Shown here: positions 10,873 to 22,544 of the stretch, in pieces
Position numbering within the stretch: position 1 is the stretch's first letter
Layout of the letters: the number at the start of each line of letters is the position of its first letter
Assembly (NCBI GenBank): GCA_023974075.1
Contig: CM043788.1
Coordinates: forward strand, 17,135,928 to 17,199,927
Origin: Chaenocephalus aceratus
Lineage: Eukaryota; Chordata; Actinopteri; Perciformes; Channichthyidae
Direction: 5' to 3'
Length of the DNA stretch: 64,000 nucleotides
Position numbers and translations under genes: made by a program
Notes under the pieces: model-generated
Told to the model about the DNA's origin: nothing
The model's database searches: none
The model's input: the letters and a program-made list of their open reading frames with translations, nothing else

Positions 10873-11270
10873 ATTTGGTGAGTTCCTTCTGTCAGGGTTG
10901 AGTGAGGCAAGCAGGACCCAAATGCAGATGAACAGAACAAATGCCTTTATTTCAAGGCTACTGGAACAAACTTCGACAAAACAGTACTCTCACTCCGTGA
11001 ACAACGTCCAAATACGACAAGGAACTCACAAAGACACAGAACCTAAATACACCCAGGACTAATCAAACAAACAAGAGACAGGTGAGGAGGGAGGAGAAAA
11101 CACAGGGGCACCAGGTGAACACAATCGGACACACCAGGGAAACTAACGACAGGAGGAAAAACACAGGGAAAAGGACCAGACAATATACCAAGAGGAAAAC
11201 ATGACAGGGAGAACAGCAAAACACCCAAAACAAGACATACAAAACGTGACATAACACAATAATCGTAACA
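8649..11270 (-). mobile_element. non-autonomous LTR retrotransposon, copy 1 (truncated 3' LTR)
   Basis: Minus-strand element. The 5' LTR is 10890-11270 (381 bases, TGTTACGATT...CCCTGACA). A 17-base leader follows, then an ORF from 10872. A polypurine tract (CTTGAGGGGGGG-type, 8833-8850) precedes the 3' LTR, which keeps only its first 184 bases (8649-8832). By eye these match 11087-11270 with a single difference near 8783, so insertion was recent. No protease, reverse transcriptase or integrase is present. The missing LTR part is replaced by an unrelated common repeat. Confidence 0.85.
9360..9790. repeat. 60-base coding tandem repeat, copy 1
   Basis: About seven 60-base units with the core GGCAGGACCCCCGGCAGGAG, open in several frames on both strands because the unit is a multiple of three and poor in stops. 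Overlapping ORFs here are shadows. Shorter 12-15 base repeats (GAGAGGGAACTGGAGAGG type) continue at 9790-10210. Confidence 0.95.
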
Positions 11271-12011
11271 CTTCCTCTGTCTAGAGTTTAAAAAATAGAC
11301 CTCAAAACTAAGGCAAACCTCTTAAGATGAATAACTACCATGTTATTGTATCTCGCTTGTTTAACATTTACAAAAGGTATCATCTATTTAAAAAAGCCAA
11401 TTAGCACATTAGCACAACTCAAGACAAAGCCAGCAAGATCATACATGTTTCCGATCACAAAGGCCCATGTCCCAATTCAAATGTCTGATTATCTGGGATC
11501 TCTTTCCAGTACACTTTCATTAAAAAACAAGAAACAAAAGTGGTAATGCTTTTTGTTTAGCAATACCACAGTTTCTTTCTATTTTCCTAGACATAGAACC
11601 TGTTCAGTCTTAAAAGGCACCTGTTTAGCACTATTTAATTGTCTTCTAATCATTTGGGATTTTTACCCTTTTAATCAATTAATTGAACTTACAGTAATTT
11701 CCAGTGTAATCCTTATAGCATTTAGTTAATGAGCAACTTGTAGATAAAGGAAAGATAATCTCCTTTTTTAATTAAAATACAAACATTAACTTGAGTGTAT
11801 AGATCTATGTCTGTTAAAGTCATTTAATCTTAAAAAGATAAAAAGATCTTCAAATGTTCTCTATTTCTTCTTACTATTAGTAACACATGACCCAGGAAAT
11901 AATCAAGCAATTACAGAACCTGTAGATTCACACAACAAAATCTGATCAAAACACATTTACCCGCCATGCTGTCTATGTAGCCTAAAGCATCAACACTTAC
12001 AAGGAGCAGAA

Positions 12012-12066
<55 letters not shown>

Positions 12067-15000
12067 TTTGGAGGGTGGTGGTTGTTACCGGCACACCCAG
12101 TCATTCATAGCTGCATAGTGGCAACATACTGTTGCTCCTTCAAACAGCTAATTCGTCAAAATAAAAGCTTGTACCAGGCCATGGTGGGCGAACGAAAAAG
12201 GCTTTAGTTTATATGATTTTCCTGGGGGGGAAACAGTAAAGTCTAATACCAAACATGACACAAGAGCACATTGATTAGAGACGGCAGATTTTTTTTTAAA
12301 GACTGAAATCTTTAAGAACATTAAACAATATTTAGAAAATGTACTTACCCATCATAGGTCCAATGCTTTTCGGCCTGGCCCGTTTCTCTGCACTACAGTG
12401 CCTGAAACAAGAGACATTAATCAGCCCAGTTCCCTCAGACTCAACACTGTCCCATGTGTCTTCCCAAGCAAGCAAACACACACATACACACGCACGCACA
12501 CCTGTTTTTCCACATTTATGGTAATTAACTATCTTCTCAAACCCTTCCTGCTGCTGCTTAATGTGTCTCTGAAAATGTGGTAAAAGTCTGAAAAAACACA
12601 GCAGGTCAAAAATAGTCCAGGAGCTTTCCCACTGACATGTCGGAGACAGCAGGCACACTCACACACTGGTGGTGGAAACTGAGTCAGCGCATGCTTTCAG
12701 TCACACACTCATCACTCACCAGCTGAGAAACAGTAAACAAAGACGGAGAGTGGAAGAATCCCTCAACTCCTTCCACTGACTGGTCAAAACTTAAATAACA
12801 AATTAAGCTGTTTATGAGAGGGATTTATGACAGGGTTACTTATAGAGTACCATTTATTGTTAATTTCACTAATGAAAATACTTTATGGGCTGGTAAAGTG
12901 AATGTGTTCTTTAGCTTGGGAAGTAAACAAAAGACCTGAGACGTCTCAAGTGGCTTACAATTGATCAATAAGGAGGCTTTTTAGGATAAGAGGAACGTAG
13001 ACAGGATTTCTCTTCATTAGCACCTCCTAGGAGCCTTAATGAATAATCAATGAGCGAGATTAAGTCAAAGCCAATCGTGCGGGGCTTCTTTTATTACCAC
13101 TAGGATGAGAGAGACCCTTTGAATAACACTGGAATCAAAGGCTTTCTCATTTAATAATTAGCTCATTTAGCAACTTGACCACCTGGGTGTGTGTGTGTCT
13201 GCAGGTCTGCTAGACCTCCATGCTGGTTTGATCACTTGGTGGGGACAGCTGGAGGAGCTGCTGGAGATGTGGGTGCACGTGTGACAATAGAAGCTGAGTA
13301 GACAACAGTAAATTACTCTAACAGCAGCTGTGTGTCACGTGAGAGCATTTGTTTTCTCCTGTGTGGTTACTTTTCATCAAACCTCAGCAACTCAGTTCCC
13401 TGTTAACTCAACTAACCTAACCTATGCTGAGGTTTCTGAAAGATAACCTCTTGATTTGCCTCCTTAAGGTCCTTTTATGCTCATTTTCAGGTTCATATTT
13501 GTATTGTGTGCCTCTACTGTGACATGTATACTTGCTTAAATGTTCAAAAAGGGCTTTAGTTTTCTCATACTGCCTGTGCTGCAGCACCTCTTTTCACCCT
13601 CTGTCTGAAACCAGAGCTCAGTCTGCTCTGATTCGTTAGCTGGCCGTCTCTGTAGTGATTGTTCAACTGCAGAGATGTCCCGCCCCTTAGCCTGTCACGT
13701 ATAATGTGTTGGAATTCATGTCAATAGAAGTGAAAATGTTATGTAGTGATGTCACTATGTTGTGGTAGAAAACAAAGGAGCTAATTAAGGTGGTGGAGAA
13801 ACATTTAATTGAACACAATATTTTCATGTCCTGGATACAATTATATAAGGATTTGATTTAATGAAAAATAATAGAGTTAAAAACATAATTCTAAAACCTA
13901 AAGATTAGCCTGATTCTATAAACTGCCTTTAGGTTTTCAATTGAGAAAATAATCTGAATATTTGACTATGACAAGCCACCACTTGAGCCTTGAGACATAC
14001 ATTTGATGAAAATAAAAGTACTTGACGTGTTATTTATATCCACAGTATATCTTTTAAACTCGCTGACCTGCCATGTGGGTCATAACAACCTGTTCAAACT
14101 TTGTTTAAACCCACACAAGTGACTTGTGTACTGTAGATGGCATCCTGACATTTCCAAGGTTACCAAATGTGTCTGACTGAACTTCAGGAAATGCATCATT
14201 TAGCCCATTTGAGGGAATGATGGTGCCAAAGAATATGAACTTACTTTTGAATATTTCACTGCAGTGAAAACATTATGAAGATTGAATGAAGAGCTGTAAA
14301 TAGAGGATACACAATATGTATGACCCAATCAGATTATGTGGATTCAAATGAACCCTAAAAGCTCTAAAGGAGAAAAATGTGAGTTAAAGTAAGACACATT
14401 TCTAGCAAACTAAACTTGACTTTGACAACATGCAAAACCAGCCCAGTGTTGTGTCTGGCAGGCTTCAAGAGGTCAGAATGACAGTAGTAAACAAAGACAA
14501 TTCAGGTGTTTGCTTTAAAAGCGACTGAAATGAGCTCAGCCAATAGCTGTCCATCATGCTGGAACGACACATGTGGGGGTCGAGACCTCATTATGCAACA
14601 CTGGCACAAAGGTCCTGTTTCTTTGCAAGGTACAGAAGACTTTTCCCTTTATGTATCTGCATTCACCGCAGAGGACAGGCTTTTCTGTTCACGTTAAATT
14701 CATGAATGCACACCCACACACACAGAAAACCACACCGACCCCCATGACTCATCACTAGAACTGTAATCATCCAAAAAGCCTTACCTTCCTCTGTAAAGAT
14801 ATTCACTCATTTTTCATAGAAAAGTATACTTCCAGTTGATCCAGTATCTCCTCAACTGTCAGGTGAGTCCTCAGTCTGACTCTCTCAAAAAGATCTTAAC
14901 ACATCTGTTTATCCTCAAACAAGCAAAGCTCCCGAAGAGGCAAGGCTTCGAGTAGCCTGGAATCTTCCAGCCAGTAGTTTGTGACTCCTCAGACCCAGAG

Positions 15001-16217
15001 CAGAATGACCACAGTCAGGCTCTTCTGGCCACGAGTTCCCGGAGGAGCGAGCCAAGCACCAAGCCGGTCATTTGACGTGGCAGAAAGCAGCAGCAGTGAG
15101 CCGAGGTAAACACCAGTGAGGAGCAAAGGTACACACACACTGCCCGTTCAGCATGAAAGAGCGATCTGTTTCAGCATGCTCAGGAACAGAAGCTCCACTG
15201 GCTGTGTGTGTCAGCATGTGCACAGACCGCACCAACGTCTTCCTCCTGGTAAAACAGTCACTGAGCTGTCAATTCACTATTTTGCCCCTGGTGTTTGTTA
15301 AAAAGCAGGGTGGAGCACAAGCAGGGCCGTAGTGTGTGTTATGCATCCCCTCCTCCCCCTGCAGGTGTGTGTGACATGTCGGAGCACGCTTCCAGCAGGT
15401 AAAACAGGGTATGAATTCAAACAAAACACACATCGAGCTGCTTTACATTTATGTCTGCAGGTCATGCACACACAGGTGACACATCCAAAATCTTTCTCTG
15501 AAAACCACATTATCTGAGGCTAGTATCGCTCTCTTAGAAAAGCCGTTTGAAAGACAAACAGAGCAGATGAATTGAGTTGATTCTAACAGACGGGCAGCAT
15601 ATTGAGGCTGGTGCAGGGAGCGCAGGATCAAAGGCCCGGAGACTGGATCAACCGCCATGGAAATTCCTCCTCCAAACGGGAAGGTTTAGTCTGATGGAGT
15701 GTGTGGTGAACAACACAACTTGAGTATTTAGTTCCAACTTGAATAATCATCTGTTTGGTTATGAGTACTTAAGTCCAAAAGGTATTAAGTCATTAATTTA
15801 AGTGTATAGTATGTTATATTTTAAATATTTTCACCTCTTCACCTTGCCACAGACAGCCTTTTCCAATGGGAAACTGTAGCTTCTATATTCATCTATGCTC
15901 TCTCCAAAGCTACTGGACTCCATTGACCAAAACTGTAATTTTACCATGCAGAAAACATGTCAGTGTGTGTTATTATGTGACTTTGGTGACTCCATTTTAA
16001 CAAAAGTTCCACAAAAACACAAACTAAATAACCAATCGAGGCAATGTAAGCCCAGCAACTCCTGCATTCTATAATGCAAAATGTATGGTTTTGTTAATGG
16101 AATCTGGTGGATGTGAAGAGGACCTTAGTATAACTCAAACTGGATGTTCTAAACGGCTGTAAAGGGGAGAAAGTGTTTGCAACGTGCATTCCAGATTCAG
16201 GACTTTGTGTACCTTTA
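11271..16217. other. mostly unique non-coding sequence
   Basis: Contains an ACGC/AC microsatellite at 12008-12063 and one candidate exon at 12353-12405. 13000-13170 is non-repetitive and rich in TAAT, TTAATGAATAATCAATG and CCTAGG-type motifs, a possible conserved enhancer. At 14780-14900 splice-like motifs occur on both strands. I cannot assign a gene. Confidence 0.5.
12353..12405 (-). CDS. candidate 53-base coding exon of an unrecognised gene
   Basis: Minus strand: acceptor ctcttgtttcag before 12405 and a perfect donor gtaagt after 12353. Only one frame is open, giving HCSAEKRARPKSIGPMM with one base over. That phase fits the candidate exon at 6414-6481. The lysine/arginine-rich, exon-sized open frame between near-perfect splice sites is suggestive, but the protein is not one I recognise. 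Confidence 0.38.
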
Positions 16218-16552
16218 GGCCCCGTCCACACGGACACGAAACAGGTTGTATCTGCTACAGTTCTCTATCGTATGGACAGTTCGTTCACACGAGGCCGTAA
16301 CGGAACCGCGGAAACTGAGCCCTCAAACGGTAACGGGTCCCAAGGTGGGTAGATCTGCGGACGAAACGCTCTGGGGGGCCTAACGGCTCCGTGTGTATGT
16401 CCTATACGATCATTTCCTGATAACGATGAAGCCATAGCCCCACCTCTCCCCACCTCTGCTGCTCACTGCTGTAGCATGGTCAGTAGGTACTACTACTGAC
16501 CATGCTACAGATGTTAGTGCAAAATCTGGTTCGTCTCCGTGTAGATGCAGCC
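16218..16552. mobile_element. Harbinger MITE (TTA duplication) with internal hairpin
   Basis: Ends GGCCCCGTCCACACGGACAC and, reverse complemented, GGCTGCATCTACACGGAGAC, flanked by TTA (16215-16217, 16553-16555). It shares its interior with 3519-5504, including the bases coding LLTMLQMLVQN. A perfect 16-base hairpin lies at 16470-16485 / 16494-16509 around an 8-base loop. Confidence 0.82.
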
Positions 16553-16957
16553 TTAGTCTGCAGACACATGCAATTTTGGCTTGTGTTCAAATTCTAGGAA
16601 TCTCTCTCCCTTTCTGTATCTTTTCGCTTTCTCGACCAAGAGAAATGTCCTCACATACCTGCCTCACATTCCACACATGCAGCTGGTTCAGTCAGGAGTG
16701 CTGAGGGGAGTGCAGGCCTGCAGGGCTGAGCAGGGAGGAGACCTCACATCAGAGGTTGGACTGTAAGGCTTCCCTCTGCCGAGCCAAACACTTATGCAAT
16801 CAGTCAAAACAACAATCCTTAACTCTCTGTTCCACTGCTCAGTTCATTTGGAGTCTTAGATAATTATTAGGTGTTTTCCACTTCGGAGAAAAATCCCCAA
16901 ACATGGTTATCAAGTCAAACGTGAGGGATGATGAGAAGGTTTACAAAACAAAAACTG

Positions 16958-17757
16958 AATTCTGCTATGTTAAAGCCAGAAATCTAGGTGTAGTCATGGA
17001 CTCTGACCTGAGTTTCAACAGTCACATTAAAACAGTTACTAAATCAGCCTACTATCACCTAAAGAACATATCTAGGATTAAAAGACTAATGTCACAGCAG
17101 GATTTGGAAAAACTTGTCCATGCTTTTATCTTCAGTAGACTCGACTACTGTAATGGTGTCTTTACAGGTCTCACTAAAAAATCTATTAGGAAGCTGCAGC
17201 TGATTCAGAACGCCGCTGCTCGTGTCCTCACTAACACTAGGAAAGTGGATCACATCACTCCTGTTCTGAAGTCTTTACACTGGCTTCCTGTGTGTCAAAG
17301 AATATATTTCAAAATACTGCTGCTGGTTTATAAAGCTATGAATGGTTTAGGCCCAAAATACATTTCTGACCTCCTGCTAAATTATGAACCATCCAGATCT
17401 CTCAGGTCTTCAGGGACTGGTCAGCTTTCTGTCCCCAGAGTCAAAACTAAACATGGTAAAGCAGCGTTCAGTTATTATGCTCCAAATATCTGGAACAAAC
17501 TCCCAGAAACCTGCAGGTCCGCTGCAACTCTGACTACTTTTAAATCCAGGCTGAAGACTTTTCTTTTTGCCGCTGCTTTTAATTGAACTATCCATATCTT
17601 AAACTGCACTGTAACTTTTATCCATGTATTTTTTCTTTTAATGTTTGTTTCATTACTGATTTTAAATGCCATTTTCTTAATGTCTTTCGTTTTTTGTAAA
17701 GCACTTTGAATTGGCTTGTGTTGAAAGGTGCTATATAAATAAACTTGCATTGCCTTG
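16958..17757 (+). mobile_element. L2-type LINE, 3' fragment with reverse transcriptase C-terminus
   Basis: 5'-truncated copy. The frame ending at 17586 encodes the C-terminal part of an L2-clade ORF2: NLGVVMDSDLSF, HAFIFSRLDYCNGVFTGL, LQLIQNAAARVLT, SLHWLPVCQRIYFKIL and YYAPNIWNKLPE, ending FAAAFN. The 3' tail has GTAAAGCACTTTGAATTG, CTATATAAATAAACTTG and a TTGCC-type end. The catalytic FADD segment lies upstream and is absent, so it is inactive. Confidence 0.9.
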
Positions 17758-17965
17758 CCTATGTTTGTTTGCCGTAGGGTAGGCTTTTTCTCTAAAGTTG
17801 TACTTATTCCTGCTTCAGAATTTAAAAGCATTACCAAACGGTACATCATTTTTTGTTTTTTGCTGCTTGCAACTCATAAGCTACAACAACTTGTGACAAG
17901 GGCTCATGAGTCGACATATATTTATTTATTGGGAACTAGTGTGTTATTTCAAATCGTTCATGATA

Positions 17966-18724
17966 GCCGTATTTCCACTGCATGGTAATACTCTTAACCT
18001 GTTGAGCCCTGAGCCTGCTTTTCAGGTCTCAGGCTCGAAAATGACATTCCCAGAACAAATGACTATATATTCACTTCTAAAAGGGGTACATTAATAATCT
18101 TTTTTCTCAAAGCAATGATACACCTGTGAGTTGGATGTAGAAAAGTCAGAATCAATATAGATTTTTTAAATTTTAAAGTAAAATCAGATTGAACATAGTA
18201 AAAAAAATTAAATTATAGTGTCCGTCCAAAGAACGGGCGGGCGAGAGCTGCCGGGCTTAACAGGTTAAACCGACTTGCCCTGGTTTTTGTTTTCCATTAG
18301 CAAAAGTTGTGTATAACACATAGTACCTGGTACTTCTTTATCGCTCCAGTTGAGAAACCAAGCAGGTTTACTGGATACTAGAAAGTTCCCCTGCAGAACA
18401 CTGGTTGGTCAGGAAATTGTCTAGGGTGACACAGGACATTCTGTCTAAGGACTGATTTTTAAATAGCCAGGTACTGTCAAAAAGGCAATATCCACCTGAT
18501 CCAAAGGTGTAGAAATGTCCGCCATACAATTGACAAAGTGGAAACATTTATTTGTGTGGTTGCCGATAAAAGGATTCAATGTTATATTCAAAATGTGTCA
18601 TAACTGGTACAAAGTTGTGCAATGGCATTCAGCTGATAATCACACCAACGAGTACAACGAGTACAGGAAAAAGGGATCTGGTACAAAAAGTAAGTCCAGG
18701 TGAACCATGCAGTGGAAATGAGGC
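17966..18724. mobile_element. MITE with TTTCCACTGCATGGT ends
   Basis: Inverted ends ATTTCCACTGCATGGT (left, about 17971) and ACCATGCAGTGGAAAT (right, ending about 18719). A TTAA-type element (17998-18264) is inserted near the left end. The target duplication is not clear. The style resembles fish PIF/Harbinger MITEs. Confidence 0.6.
17998..18264. mobile_element. TTAA-target MITE (CCTGTTGAGCCC ends)
   Basis: Ends CCTGTTGAGCCC and, reverse complemented, CCTGTTAAGCCC, flanked by TTAA (17994-17997, 18265-18268). 267 bases. TTAA duplications are typical of piggyBac and Kolobok elements. Confidence 0.75.
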
Positions 18725-18736
18725 AACACAGTCTAA

Positions 18737-19846
18737 TGGCGCATTTCCACCATGACGCGGAGCGTGGTTTAAGCGTGCCGGGCCCGTTTTTGGTTGCGTT
18801 TCCACTATGCCTAGTTCCGGCCCGGGGCTACTTTTTCACCTTTTTTCTGGCCCGACAAAATCGTGGTTCTATCGGGGCCAACAAACAGGGCTGAGTCGGG
18901 CTGAGTTTGCTAAACTAGAGAGAGAATCGCTGGCAAGGGGGCTACAACTACTACAAAATGAACATATTTGACCATGATTTAATTGTAATACACGTTTCAA
19001 AATGATGCCGAAGTAACAACATACTGATACCGGTTAGTAAAAACCATGAATTAATGCTTTGACAAGTCTGCAGACAGACGGCATGCGAAACACCTTTTAA
19101 ATGCGTGATGCATCTTCTTATTACAGACACATGCATTTCCAAACATTCAGTCTACCTACGCTGTAAAATGTATTATTTCTTCGATTTACACACGGCATCT
19201 ATTGCACGTCTGTCCGTCCTGGGAGAGGGATCCCTCCTCTGTTGCTCTCCCTGAGGTTTTCTCCCATTTTTCCCCTTAAACTGTGGGTTTTCTCTGGAAG
19301 TTTTTCCTTGTACGATGTGAGGGTCTAAGGACAGAGGGTGTCGTTTTCTCATACTGATATTCTGCACAAACTGTGCTGTTGTATTTGCTGTAAAGCGTCT
19401 TTACTATAGGGTATTTTTATTATATGTACAGAGCACTTTGGCTCGACCAAAAATCGTTTAAAAATGTGCTATATAAATAAAACTTGATTTGATTTAGTCT
19501 AAATGGAGATCGGCTAAGCTAACGCAATATATGCTCCGACCGTCCACACTCACAACAACGGCCTATACAGACATAAATAAACCAGCGACTGTATTCACCA
19601 TGACACAGACAGTCTGTGGTTTGTACTTGTTTAACTTTTGATATGAGTGCTAACAGCTAACGGCTGATGTTGTTTTTCTGGGGTGCTCATAGAAGATGAC
19701 GTCACGGCTCCGCCTACACTGCGTTACTATAGTTACTGCCCCAGCTCCTAAACTGTAATGGAAAAGCAGCATTAAAGTGAGCCGGGCCTAACAAGGCCTA
19801 ACAAAACCGTACTAAGTCGAGCGAGGCCTGCGGTGGAAATGCCCCA
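18737..19846. mobile_element. PIF/Harbinger-type element (TAA duplication)
   Basis: Inverted ends TGGCGCATTTCCACC (left) and, reverse complemented, TGGGGCATTTCCACC (right), with TAA at 18734-18736 and 19847-19849. 1110 bases including a nested LINE-tailed repeat at 19186-19498. No transposase ORF. Confidence 0.8.
19186..19498 (+). repeat. LINE-tailed dispersed repeat (SINE-like), plus orientation
   Basis: Block with CCTGAGGTTTTCTCCCATTT, GGACAGAGGGTGTCGTTTTC and an L2-like tail GTGCTATATAAATAAAACTT followed by a GATTT run. The tail block recurs on the minus strand at 62745-62935. Confidence 0.7.
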
Positions 19847-19991
19847 TAAGTTGAGACCTCTGAGGCTGTGTGAAAACGTCTGATCAGCTTTCTCTTGGTT
19901 GAGTTACTTTTGGATATTTATTTTCAGACAATCAGATAACCTTAGACACACTCTGATGATCTGAACCGGGTCAGAAAGAAACAACGAGGAC

Positions 19992-21415
19992 AGTTTGTTT
20001 GGTCTGAATATCTCTAAGGTTGTGGTGACTGATGTTGCACTCTCTGATCATTCCTGTGTTTTCTTTGAGCGCTCTATTTCTGTTCACAAAAATGTTCAAA
20101 AAGAGATAACCACAAAGCGATATTTAACTGAAAATACTAGGGAAATGTTTACTCAGAATTTTTCTTCCACACTTGCCCCTGCTAACATCTCAGTAAATGA
20201 GCTAGTAGATCATTTTAGTTAAAAAATTAAAAATGTTATAGATGCCATTGCTCCAACTAAGGTAAAGGAAGTGACTGGGAAGAAAATATCTCCATGGAGA
20301 AAGGCCATGACCGTGACCGGGAGAGCAGAAAAAAGAGTGTCGAAAAGCTGAACGTAGGTGGCGAAAAACAAATCTCCAGGTTCACTTTGAAATCTATAAA
20401 GAGAGACTTGGCCTTTATAATTTGGAATTGAAAAACGCACGACAGTCTTTATTCTCTGACATCATTACCAAAAACAAAAACACGGTTTGCTACCGTCGAC
20501 AGACTAACTAACCCCCCAGTGTCAGTCGCCTCTGAATTTCTATCCACCAGGGCATGCAATGATTTTGCCTCCTTTTTCACTGACAAAATTCAGACAAGCA
20601 GTCAGAGTCAGTGCCTCTGCATCAGGTACAGCAAATGTGTTCCATGTGTCCATATGTCCACTTAACATCAATTCAGACATCATGACACAATTCCATCAGA
20701 TTAATGATAAAAACCTGGAGGACATTATACAACTTCTGAAATCCTCCTCCTGCTGCCTTGATATTATTCCAACAGGATTTTTCAAAGATGTTTTTCGTTG
20801 CATGGCCTCAGATCTACTTCATATAGTAAACAAATCTCTTCACTCAGGTATTTTTCCACAGGCCCTGAAAACTGCAGTCATTAAACCACTCTTAAAAAAT
20901 AATAATCTAGATGCTTCAGTAATGAACAATTACAGGCCCATATCAAACCTGCCATTTCTAGGTAAAATCATTGAAAAAGTTGTTTTTCAACAGTTGAGTA
21001 ATTTCTTGCATTTAAATAGTTGTTTCGATGTGTTCCTCTCAGGTCTTCAGGGACTGGTCAGCTTTCTGTCCCCAGAGTCAGAACTAAACATGGAGAAGCA
21101 GCGTTTAGTTATTATGCTCCAAATATCTGGAACAAACTCCCAGAAACCTGCAGGTCCACTGCAACTCTGACTACTTTTAAATCTAGACTAAAGACTTTTC
21201 TTTTTGCCGCTGCTTTTAATTGAACTATTCACATCTTAAACTGCAGTGTAACTTTTATCCATGTATTTTTTCTTTTAATGTTTATTTTATTATCTTTTCT
21301 TTTTAATGACTGATTTTAAATGCCATTTTCTTAATGTCTTTTTCGTTTTTTGTAAAGCACTTTGAATTGCCTTGTGTTGAAAGGTGCTGTATAAATAAAC
21401 TTGCCATGCCTTGTT
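19992..21415 (+). mobile_element. L2-type LINE with internal deletion
   Basis: The 5'-truncated copy begins in the endonuclease C-terminus (LNISKVVVTDVALSDHSCVF), continues through a linker and the reverse transcriptase N-terminus (FRCMASDLLHIVNKSLHSG, ALKTAVIKPLLKNNN, NNYRPISNLPFLGKIIEKV). It then jumps at about 21037 straight to the C-terminal LRSSGTGQLSVPRVRTKHGE part, also changing frame. The whole catalytic core is deleted. The tail matches 17650-17757. Confidence 0.88.
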
Positions 21416-21754
21416 CTGGATTTAGAATCAGTTAAGTTGGAGTTGATGTTCTGACACACGTATTTCATAACAAAGTTTACCAAGATGAATCTTAGAAGGT
21501 TATAATTATGGTTTGAGGTGAGACCAAGTGGAGGAGGGAGGGAGTTACAGTAAGAGAAAAAGAAAAACAGCAAGAAGACAGACGTGGTAGAAGAGAAGGG
21601 GGAGTCTGAGGAGAGGAACGTACACCCTGTTATTATTCTGATCACACCTTTCCTCCACCCTTCTTCCACTCTTCCCAGGTCACCATCCCTGCCTATGTTT
21701 CTCATTGACTTGCTTCCTCCTTTTCCTTCTTTCTTTTGGCTGCTGTCACCAGAT

Positions 21755-21816
21755 CCCTAACCCTAACCCTAATGCTGTGGTAGTGAAGGCACTACCACAG
21801 CTGATCCTAACCCTAA
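21755..21816. repeat. interstitial telomere-type repeats flanking a hairpin
   Basis: Three CCCTAA units (21755-21772), then a perfect 11-base hairpin (GCTGTGGTAGT 21774-21784, ACTACCACAGC 21791-21801, loop GAAGGC), then CCTAACCCTAA (21806-21816). Confidence 0.9.
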
Positions 21817-22544
21817 CCTCCGTCACCTAAATGTCATACTTTCTACACTTAAACAAACCTACGAATAACTATCTGTAGACAGAAAACACAGCTGACAATC
21901 TCCAACTAAGCCTCACCAAACAAAAAGAAAGCTGTAGATGTTTATTCATTTTTGTTCAACTTTCTGTTTGCCAAGCTTTTCGTCTGGGACATTGGTACAC
22001 AACCTGAGAGATGAATCCCACATAGGGATTGTAAGGTAAACATGAGGGTTCATGGGACGGTAAACAAAAGAAGGAAAAAGAACAACATAAATACATAAAT
22101 TGTTTGTTTGTCTAGTGTTTTAACTGTCATAGCTCACCTCAATCTCATAGTTGCTGTTAGGATTTGTCTGTGTTGGTATTTTTCATGTCCTTTTCTATCT
22201 TTGGGTTTCCTATTTTATTTTGTAAAGTGTTCACCCCCGTTTCCTGCCTGTTTGCTTTCTGTCGGTTTCCCTCTCTGATTACCCAATTGTGTTCACCTGG
22301 TACCTATGTGTTTTCTCCTCCCTCCTCACCTGTCTCGTGTTTATGTGATTAGTCCTGGGTGTATTTAAGTTCTGGGTTTTCTGTCTCTCTTTGTCGGGTT
22401 GTCTTGTGTATTGGCTTGTCCTCGGTGAGTGTTCTGTTCTGTATTTGTCAGCATAGCCTTGGAATAAAGGAATTATTTTTACGTTAATCTGCATTTGGGT
22501 CCTACCTGCTTCACACACCGTAACATTACAACCCGACCATAAAT

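Noticed and set aside
14780..14900. Possible exon: minus frame LRTHLTVEEILDQLEVYF between splice-like motifs, and a plus-strand GTGAGT donor at 14867
   Set aside because: Splice-like motifs on both strands conflict, and the minus frame ends in a stop before the donor. Not enough to call, but worth including in any transcript check of the 6-30 kb region.
21751..21820. Chromosome end
   Set aside because: Only about five CCCTAA-type units in unique sequence on both sides, so interstitial, not a telomere.
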